The position numbers and the translations under genes were made by a program. Under the pieces are notes generated by a model. The model saw nothing but the letters and a program-made list of their open reading frames with translations, was not told where the DNA came from and did no database searches. From contig JADGQH010000240.1 in NCBI GenBank assembly GCA_017881985.1, forward strand, positions 1 to 5,051: DNA of 5,051 nt, written 5' to 3'. Shown piece after piece: positions 1-5,051 of this stretch; positions within the stretch are counted from its first letter, which is position 1, and each line of letters opens with the position of its first letter. The stretch comes from Chloroflexota bacterium. Its GTDB lineage: Bacteria; Chloroflexota; Limnocylindria; Limnocylindrales; CSP1-4.

Positions 1-108
1 CACGCGATCGACGCGCTGACCGGGCCAACCGAGGACGGGCTCGGCCTGGTCGTGTCGGTGCAGGACTGGATCGGCACGGCGCTGACCGGGGTGGGGACCC
101 ATGGCTGA
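1..108 (+). CDS. purQ: Phosphoribosylformylglycinamidine synthase, glutaminase subunit PurQ (3' end only)
   Basis: Frame 1 is open from the window edge and gives 35 residues before TGA at 106-108. The reading HAIDALTGPTEDGLGLVVSV matches the C-terminal tail of PurQ, where a 'MPHPEHAV..LTGP..DGLG.F.S' pattern is familiar from high-GC bacteria. The first His here would follow the Glu of the HPE motif, so the class I glutaminase triad (Cys, His, Glu) lies just left of the window and cannot be checked. PurQ releases ammonia from glutamine and passes it to PurL for FGAM synthesis in the cytoplasm. It overlaps the purL start by 8 bp (ATGGCTGA), which fits translational coupling and a fixed 1:1 complex. 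The call rests on the short tail plus the adjacent small-type purL. Both agree, so I am fairly sure. Confidence 0.88.
   Translation, partial: HAIDALTGPTEDGLGLVVSVQDWIGTALTGVGTHG
88..96 (+). promoter_or_regulatory. Weak G-rich ribosome binding site for purL
   Basis: GGGGTGGGG lies 4 nt before the ATG at 101, inside the purQ coding sequence. It is a poor match to AGGAGG. Initiation of purL therefore probably relies on ribosomes finishing purQ at the overlapping ATGGCTGA junction rather than on strong independent recruitment. This is an inference from spacing and sequence only. Confidence 0.4.
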
Positions 109-2563
109 CATCACCGAAGACACCGATCTTGTCGCCCACCCGACCGCCGCCGACCTGCTGGACATCACCGATCCGATCGGTGCCGTCGACCTGGTCGACC
201 AGGGTCCGCAGCTGGACACCGTCGCCCGCGCCGCGGCGACACCCGATGTGGGGCAACCGTTCCGCGAGCTCGGGCTGAAGGACGACGAGTACCTGCGGAT
301 CAAGGAGATTCTCGGCCGCCGCCCCACGGACGCCGAACTGGCGATGTACTCGGTGATGTGGTCGGAGCACTGCTCGTACAAGTCATCCAAGGTGCACCTG
401 GCGTATTTTCCGGCCACCACCACCGAACAGATGCGCTCGAAGATGCTGGCCGGTATCGGCGAGAACGCCGGCGTGGTCGACATCGGCGACGGCTGGGCGG
501 TCACCTTCAAGATCGAGTCGCACAACCATCCCTCGTACGTCGAGCCGTACCAGGGCGCGGCCACCGGGGTCGGCGGCATCCTGCGCGACATCTTCGCGAT
601 GGGCGCGCGACCGATCGCGATCCTCGACGCGCTCCGCTTTGGAGACCCGGCAGACGCCCGGACGCGCCACCTCGTCAACGGGATCGTTCGGGGAGTCGGC
701 GGCTACGGCAACTGCGTGGGCGTCCCGACCGTCGGCGGCGAGCTGGTCTTCGACCCGTCCTACCAGGGCAACCCGCTCGTGAACGTCATGGCGATCGGGC
801 TCGTGCGTGAGGACGCGATCGTGCGCGCGGCCGCGCCAGGTCCCGGGAACCTCGTGATCCTGTACGGGTCGGCGACGGGGCGCGACGGCATCGGCGGCGC
901 GTCGGTCCTCGCCTCGGCGACGTTCGGCGCCCAGGATCCCTCGAAGCGGCCGGCGGTCCAGGTCGGCGACCCGTTCGCGGAGAAGCTGCTCATCGAGGCC
1001 ACCCTGGAGATCCTCGCGGCGGGCCTCGCCGAGGGCCTCTCCGACCTCGGTGCGGCCGGCATCACCTGCGGCGTGTCGGAGACGGCGGACCGCGCGGGAA
1101 CCGGCATCCGGGTCGACCTGGACGCGATCCCGCGCCGGGAGCCGGGCATGGCGCCGTTCGAGGTCATGATCAGCGAGTCGCAGGAACGGATGGTGGTCAT
1201 CGCGCGGCCTGAACGGCTGCCCGAGATCGCGGCGATCTGCGAGCGGTGGGGGATCCCGTGCGGGGTGATCGGCCGGGTCACCGACGACGGCGACATCGCG
1301 GTGGTCGAAGGCGGCCTCGCGCCGGATGGGACGCCGAACCCGGGCGCCCGCGAGCTGGCGCGGATCCCGGCCCGTGCGCTCGCGTCCGAGGCGATCGTGT
1401 TCGACCGGCTCGCCGCCCCGCCTCCCCGCCGGCGGCGGGCGCCGGCGCCCGGAAGCACGGAGACGGCCGCCGACATGCTGCCGGAGGGCGGCACGGACCC
1501 GGGCGCCGTCCTGCTCGGGCTCCTCGGCAGCCCGAACCTCGCGTCGCGGGCGTGGGTCGCGGAGCAGTTCGACCGGCACGTCGGGACGAACACGGTCGGC
1601 TCGGCCGGCCACGGGGCGGCCGTCCTCCGCGTCAAGGGCACCCGGCGCGCGCTGGTGGCGACCACCGACGGGAACGAGTCGGTCAGCGCGCTCGACCCGT
1701 ATCTGGGCGCCGCGCTCTCCGTTGCCGAGGCGGCCCGCAACGTCTCGGTCACGGGCGCCCGGCCGCTCGGCGTCACCAACTGCCTGAACTTCGGCGACCC
1801 GACGCGGCCGGAGTCGTTCTGGCAGCTCCGGGAGGCGGTCCGCGGCGTGGGCGACGCGTGCCGGGCACTGGGTCTCCCCGTGACGGGCGGCAACGTGTCG
1901 CTCTACAACGAGGCGCCAGGGTCGGCGATCGCGCCCACGCCCGAGATCGGCATCGTGGGTCTCCTGGACGACGTGGAGCTGCTCGTCGGGCCAGCGTTCG
2001 CGGCGGACGGCGACGTGGCCCTTCTCGCCGGCGCGGGAGGGCCGGGGCTGGGCGGGAGCGCTTACGCGGCGGTCGCGGGGCTGGCCGCCGAGGATGACCT
2101 GCCGGGCCTCGATCTCGCCGCCGAGGCCGTCGTCCAGGCGTTCGTTCGCGACGCGATCGCGGCGCGCCACGTCACGGCGGCCCAGGACGTCAGCGGTGGC
2201 GGCCTCGCCGTCGCGCTCGCGGAGATGGCGATCTGGGGTGGCCGGGGCGGCCGGTTCCGGGTGCCCGTGCCCAGCGCGCCGGCCGTCGCGCTGTTCGGCG
2301 AGAGCCCATCGCGCATCGTCCTGACCGTGCGGCCGCCCGACCTCGCCGAAGTCCGCGCGCTCGCTGGCCGGCACGGCGTCCCGCTCGCCGAGCTCGGGAT
2401 CGTGGGTGGGCCGCGCCTCGTCATCGAGATGTTCGGGGAGGGCGCCACCGGCGCGGCAGAAGGCCGCGGCTCGAGCATCGCCGATGCGCTGGAGGTGACG
2501 CTCGCGGATCTCCGCCACGCCTGGGACAACGGGCTGCCGCGCGCCCTCGGCGAGGAGGCCTGA
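101..2563 (+). CDS. purL: Phosphoribosylformylglycinamidine synthase subunit PurL (small type)
   Basis: PurL is the ATP-dependent synthetase subunit that turns FGAR plus ammonia (from PurQ) into FGAM, step 4 of purine synthesis. Key motifs are all visible: WSEHCSYKSSK with the catalytic-region His at residue 90, KIESHNHPS (137-145), the Gly-rich stretch after it (152-159), LSDLGAAGITC (313-323), SESQERM (358-364), TTDGNES (521-527), VTGGNVSLYNE (594-604) and the second-half DVSGGGLAVALAE (696-708). Two PurM-like halves are joined by a Pro/Arg-rich linker at about 436-465. At 820 residues it is longer than a typical small PurL (about 740 in Bacillus). The excess is mainly an acidic N-terminal extension of about 45 residues. 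The ATG at 101 gives the classic 8-bp overlap with purQ; an in-frame GTG at 248 is an alternative start. There is no glutaminase domain, consistent with purQ upstream and an expected purS. Confidence 0.97.
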   Translation: MADITEDTDLVAHPTAADLLDITDPIGAVDLVDQGPQLDTVARAAATPDVGQPFRELGLKDDEYLRIKEILGRRPTDAELAMYSVMWSEHCSYKSSKVHLAYFPATTTEQMRSKMLAGIGENAGVVDIGDGWAVTFKIESHNHPSYVEPYQGAATGVGGILRDIFAMGARPIAILDALRFGDPADARTRHLVNGIVRGVGGYGNCVGVPTVGGELVFDPSYQGNPLVNVMAIGLVREDAIVRAAAPGPGNLVILYGSATGRDGIGGASVLASATFGAQDPSKRPAVQVGDPFAEKLLIEATLEILAAGLAEGLSDLGAAGITCGVSETADRAGTGIRVDLDAIPRREPGMAPFEVMISESQERMVVIARPERLPEIAAICERWGIPCGVIGRVTDDGDIAVVEGGLAPDGTPNPGARELARIPARALASEAIVFDRLAAPPPRRRRAPAPGSTETAADMLPEGGTDPGAVLLGLLGSPNLASRAWVAEQFDRHVGTNTVGSAGHGAAVLRVKGTRRALVATTDGNESVSALDPYLGAALSVAEAARNVSVTGARPLGVTNCLNFGDPTRPESFWQLREAVRGVGDACRALGLPVTGGNVSLYNEAPGSAIAPTPEIGIVGLLDDVELLVGPAFAADGDVALLAGAGGPGLGGSAYAAVAGLAAEDDLPGLDLAAEAVVQAFVRDAIAARHVTAAQDVSGGGLAVALAEMAIWGGRGGRFRVPVPSAPAVALFGESPSRIVLTVRPPDLAEVRALAGRHGVPLAELGIVGGPRLVIEMFGEGATGAAEGRGSSIADALEVTLADLRHAWDNGLPRALGEEA
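1436..1451 (+). repeat. 16-bp perfect GC palindrome inside the PurL linker
   Basis: CGGGCGCCGGCGCCCG is its own reverse complement. It lies directly after a second, 10-bp palindrome CCGCCGGCGG (1426-1435). Together they encode the Arg/Pro/Ala linker between the two PurL halves (residues 443-450, RRRRAPAP). There is no following T-run and it sits in the middle of an intact gene, so it is not a terminator. It most likely reflects low-complexity GC-rich sequence in a loosely constrained linker. Confidence 0.6.
2552..2558 (+). promoter_or_regulatory. Strong ribosome binding site for purF
   Basis: GAGGAGG ends 8 nt before the ATG at 2567, at the ideal spacing. It is embedded in the last codons of purL (Gly-Glu-Glu-Ala). 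This is the best Shine-Dalgarno in the window and fixes the purF start. Confidence 0.85.
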
Positions 2564-2566
2564 CCC

Positions 2567-4012
2567 ATGTGCGGCGTCTTCGGCGTCGTCGCCCCCGGCC
2601 AGGAGGCCGCCCGGATCGCCGCGCTCGGCATCTTCGCGCTGCAGCACCGGGGCCAGGAGTCGGCCGGGGTCGCGGTCTCCGACGGCGACCAGCTCATGCT
2701 CTACAAGGACCTCGGGCTCGTCGCGCAGGTCCTCGACGATCGACGCCTGCCCAGCCTTCGCGGGGATCTCGCGATCGCGCATTGCCGATACTCCACGACC
2801 GGCTCCACGGTCTGGGAGAACGCCCAGCCGACGCTCCGCCTGGGGCCCCGGCGCGCGCTTGCGATCGGGCACAACGGGAACCTCGTCAACACGCGCGAGC
2901 TGCTCGCGAAGCTCGCCGGCGGCCGGGCGCGCCTCCCCGCGAGCACGGACACGGAGCTGCTCACCGCCCTCCTGGCGGACGAGCCGGCCGCGGACACGGT
3001 GGACGCGCTCTGCCGCGTCCTGCCGACGACCAGGGGGGCATACAGCCTGGTCATCCTCGACGAGCGGCGCGTCATCGGGGTCCGCGACCCGCACGGGTTC
3101 CGGCCGCTCGTCCTCGGCCGGCTGCCGGCCCCGGAGGGACGCGCCCTGGGCCGCCGCGACGATGGCGACGATGCGCCCGGCTGGGTCCTGAGCTCGGAGA
3201 CGACTGGCCTCGACGTCGTCGGCGCCGAGTACGTCCGCGACGTCGAGCCGGGTGAGATCGTCATCCTCGAGGCGGGCAAGGCGCCCGCCTCGGTCCGGTT
3301 CGCTCCCGCGACCCCCGCCTCCTGCGTCTTCGAGCTGATCTACTTCGCCCGCCCGGACTCCTACATGGAGGGCGTGAACCTCTACGAGGCGCGCCGCCAG
3401 ATGGGAATCCAGCTGGCCGGCGAGCAGCCGGTGCCGGCCGACCTCGTGATGCCGGTCCCGGATACGGGTGCGCCGGCAGCGGTGGGCTACGCGGAGGCGT
3501 CCGGCCTGCCATACCGCGAGGGCATGATCCGCAACCGGTACGCCGGCCGCACGTTCATCCAGCCCTCCCAGTCGATGCGCCAGCGCGGCGTCACGGTGAA
3601 GCTCTCGCCGCTGCGCGAGATCGTCCGCGGTCAGCGCCTCGTGGTCGTGGACGACTCGATCGTCCGCGGGACGACGACGCGCTCGATCGTCGAGCTGCTC
3701 CGCCGCGCGGGGGCGGCGGAGATCCACGTCCGGATCAGCGCGCCGCCGATCTTCCACCCCTGTTTCTACGGGATCGACACCCAGGTCGAGACCGAGCTGA
3801 TCGCCGCGACGCATTCGGTCGATGAGATCCGCGACTTCATCGGGGCCGACTCGCTGGGCTACCTCTCGATTCGCGGCGTCCTCGCGGCGCTCGACCTGCC
3901 GTACGACCGGTTCTGCTTTGCCTGCTTCGACGGCAGGTATCCCGAGCCCGTCCCGTATGACGCCGCCAGCCGCAAGTTCGTCCTCGAGGAAGGCGTCGGT
4001 GCCCGTGGCTGA
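2567..4012 (+). CDS. purF: Amidophosphoribosyltransferase PurF (glutamine PRPP amidotransferase, Fe-S type)
   Basis: PurF catalyses the first committed step, PRPP plus glutamine to 5-phosphoribosylamine. The N-terminal Ntn glutaminase domain begins MCGVFGVV: Cys2 becomes the nucleophile after Met removal. HRGQESAG (27-34), Arg74 in HCRYSTTG, Asn103/Gly104 in GHNGN and Asp128 in STDTE complete the glutamine site. The C-terminal PRPP-binding domain carries VVVDDSIVRGTTTR (359-372) and NRYAGRTFIQP (323-333). Four cysteines, C253, C399, C450 and C453 (FCFAC), sit at the positions of the Bacillus-type [4Fe-4S] cluster ligands. The length of 481 is normal. The start is certain: a good ribosome binding site precedes it and an in-frame TGA (the purL stop) lies two codons upstream, so there is no propeptide. 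A loop of about 15-20 extra residues at roughly 186-205 contains a short tandem duplication. AMP/GMP feedback inhibition is expected from the family, not seen here. Confidence 0.97.
   Translation: MCGVFGVVAPGQEAARIAALGIFALQHRGQESAGVAVSDGDQLMLYKDLGLVAQVLDDRRLPSLRGDLAIAHCRYSTTGSTVWENAQPTLRLGPRRALAIGHNGNLVNTRELLAKLAGGRARLPASTDTELLTALLADEPAADTVDALCRVLPTTRGAYSLVILDERRVIGVRDPHGFRPLVLGRLPAPEGRALGRRDDGDDAPGWVLSSETTGLDVVGAEYVRDVEPGEIVILEAGKAPASVRFAPATPASCVFELIYFARPDSYMEGVNLYEARRQMGIQLAGEQPVPADLVMPVPDTGAPAAVGYAEASGLPYREGMIRNRYAGRTFIQPSQSMRQRGVTVKLSPLREIVRGQRLVVVDDSIVRGTTTRSIVELLRRAGAAEIHVRISAPPIFHPCFYGIDTQVETELIAATHSVDEIRDFIGADSLGYLSIRGVLAALDLPYDRFCFACFDGRYPEPVPYDAASRKFVLEEGVGARG
3156..3173 (+). repeat. 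9-bp tandem duplication in purF
   Basis: GCGACGATG occurs twice head to tail (3156-3164 and 3165-3173). In frame it encodes the repeated Asp-Asp pair of RDDGDDA (residues 197-203), within a loop that looks longer than in Bacillus PurF. The copies are exact and the frame is kept, as expected of replication slippage in a tolerant surface loop. Confidence 0.7.
3986..3993 (+). promoter_or_regulatory. Ribosome binding site for purM
   Basis: GAGGAAGG lies within the last codons of purF. Read as GAGG it is 9 nt from the GTG at 3999. Read as AAGG, aligned to the start of AAGGAGG, it suits the GTG at 4005. It supports a start near the purF stop but does not decide between these two GTGs. Confidence 0.6.
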
Positions 4013-5051
4013 TGGGGGCGGCGACGTGCCCTCGGGAGTGCGGGCCCCTGCCCGGCGCGAGGCGTACCGGGCGGCCGGCGTCGACGTGGACGCGGGCGAG
4101 CGCGCGGTGGCCCTGATGCTCACGGCCGTCGCCTCGACTCGCCGGCCCGAGGTGGTCGGCGGCCTGGGCGGCTTCGCCGGCGCTATCGAGATTCCCGCCG
4201 GCTATCGACGCCCGCTCCTCGTGGCGTCCACGGACGGTGTCGGGACGAAGACGGCCCTGGCGCGGGCGGGCGGCGGGCTCGGTGGCCTGGGCATCGACCT
4301 CGTCGCGATGTGCGCCGACGACGTGGTCTGCACCGGCGCTGAGCCGCTCTTCCTGCTCGACTACGTGGCGGTCGGCCGCCTGGTTCCCGAGGAGATCGCC
4401 GAGGTCGTCGCGGGGGTCGCGGCGGGCTGCCGGGCGGCCGGCTGCGCGCTCCTCGGCGGCGAGACGGCCGAGCACCCGGGGACCATGGCGTCGACCGACC
4501 TGGACCTCGCCGCCACGTGCGTGGGCGTCGTGGAGCGCGACGAGGCAATCGACGGGTCGGCCGTGCGGGCCGGCGACCTGCTCGTCGGTCTCGAAGCCTC
4601 CGGGATGCACAGCAACGGCTTCTCGCTCGTCCGACGGCTGGTGGCCCAGGCCGGGCTGGACCTCGACGGGCCGTACACGGACCTCCTGGCGGCCCGGTCC
4701 CCCGGCGCCGCGCCCGAGGCCGTGCACGCGAACGCGTCGCTGCGCGACGTCCTGCTGACCCCGACCCGCATCTACGCGCGGGTCGTCCTCGCCATCCGGG
4801 AGGCGGTCCGGGCGGCCGGCGCCGACGTCCACGGCATCGCCCACGTGACCGGCGGCGGGCTTCCGGGGGCGGTGCCGCGGATCGTGCCGAACGAGCTCGC
4901 GGCACGGATCGACCCAACGGCGTGGTCCATGCCCTCGGTGATGCGCCTCCTGGGCGGGATCGGCGGCCTCGACGACGCCGAGATCCGCGCGACGTTCAAC
5001 GGCGGCCTCGGGATGGTGCTCGCGATGCCAGCGGACGCGGTGCGCGCGGCG
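3999..5051 (+). CDS. purM: Phosphoribosylformylglycinamidine cyclo-ligase PurM (AIR synthetase), 3' end missing
   Basis: PurM uses ATP to close FGAM to aminoimidazole ribotide, step 5, acting on the product of the PurL complex. The frame is open for 351 codons to the window edge. Family motifs, numbered from the GTG at 3999: YRAAGVDVDAG (23-33), STDGVGTKT (77-85), GIDLVAMCADDVVCTGAEP (98-116), GGETAEHPG (153-161), SGMHSNGFSLVR (201-212), LLTPTRIYAR (252-261), AHVTGGGLPG (281-290) and FNGGLGMVLAMP (333-344). Typical PurM is about 345 residues; this one has an N-terminal lead about 15 residues longer than usual, and the last few tens of residues lie beyond 5051. There is no ATG in this frame before residue 40, so the start is a GTG: 3999 (14-bp overlap with purF) or 4005 (8-bp overlap, GTGGCTGA). 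GTGs at 4026 and 4038 are less likely. Confidence 0.95.
   Translation, partial: MPVADGGGDVPSGVRAPARREAYRAAGVDVDAGERAVALMLTAVASTRRPEVVGGLGGFAGAIEIPAGYRRPLLVASTDGVGTKTALARAGGGLGGLGIDLVAMCADDVVCTGAEPLFLLDYVAVGRLVPEEIAEVVAGVAAGCRAAGCALLGGETAEHPGTMASTDLDLAATCVGVVERDEAIDGSAVRAGDLLVGLEASGMHSNGFSLVRRLVAQAGLDLDGPYTDLLAARSPGAAPEAVHANASLRDVLLTPTRIYARVVLAIREAVRAAGADVHGIAHVTGGGLPGAVPRIVPNELAARIDPTAWSMPSVMRLLGGIGGLDDAEIRATFNGGLGMVLAMPADAVRAA

Noticed and set aside
1426..1451. Possible intrinsic terminator formed by the GC palindromes
   Set aside because: There is no T-run after it and it lies in the middle of an intact purL.
760..1893. A 377-codon minus-strand frame inside purL
   Set aside because: Ser/Arg/Pro/Ala-rich low-complexity translation of GC-rich sequence, opposite conserved PurL motifs; no credible gene.
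1246..2097. A 283-codon plus-strand frame within purL
   Set aside because: It lies wholly inside purL in another frame, is dominated by Arg, Gly, Ala and Pro, and has no domain or ribosome binding site of note.
4012..4014. ATG at 4012 overlapping the purF TGA as the purM start
   Set aside because: It is out of frame with the PurM motifs (YRAAGVD, STDGVGTKT), which lie in the frame of the GTGs at 3999 and 4005.
383..4123. A 1,246-codon open frame on the minus strand opposite purL and purF
   Set aside because: Its codons are the exact reverse complements of purL/purF codons, it ends precisely at the complement of the only rare TCA codon (purL Ser95), and its product is Arg/Asp/Ala-rich with no recognisable domain. 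It is a GC-composition shadow of conserved genes.
3837..4844. A 335-codon open frame on the minus strand opposite purM
   Set aside because: Its codons lie in register with purM codons on the opposite strand, the composition is low complexity, and it runs into the purF 3' end in a different register. It is a shadow of purM.
1..5051. Search for a CRISPR array, mobile element, tRNA/rRNA, riboswitch or novel system
   Set aside because: Coding sequence of four purine genes fills the window with no gap over 3 bp; no spaced direct repeats, terminal inverted repeats or RNA-gene motifs were seen.

Overview
This window is an ordinary, densely packed de novo purine biosynthesis operon, all on the + strand: the 3' end of purQ, complete purL, complete purF, and a purM that runs off the right edge. 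I see no previously undescribed system. The observations in Part 2 are small peculiarities of familiar genes.

Organism: base composition is very high GC, with G or C in nearly every third codon position. The sequences suggest a high-GC bacterium of actinobacterial or chloroflexotal (Chloroflexota) character. PurL near its first catalytic motif and the PurQ tail look like those lineages, PurF is the Fe-S (Bacillus-like) type, and PurL is the 'small' form that works with separate PurQ and PurS. I cannot separate the two phyla without a tree.

Layout: 1-108 is the PurQ C-terminus. purL (101-2563) overlaps it by 8 bp. purF (2567-4012) starts 3 bp after the purL stop behind a strong ribosome binding site. 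purM starts at a GTG inside the purF 3' end (3999, or possibly 4005) and is still open at 5051. No gap exceeds 3 bp, so there is no room for a promoter, terminator, riboswitch or RNA gene between genes. The genes are almost certainly co-transcribed from a promoter left of the window and translationally coupled.

How the genes work together: PurF makes 5-phosphoribosylamine from PRPP and glutamine (step 1). PurL with PurQ (and PurS, expected outside the window) converts FGAR to FGAM (step 4). PurM closes the ring of FGAM to AIR (step 5). PurL and PurM are also structural relatives (PurM-like ATP-binding superfamily). Very long open frames on the minus strand are compositional shadows of these genes.
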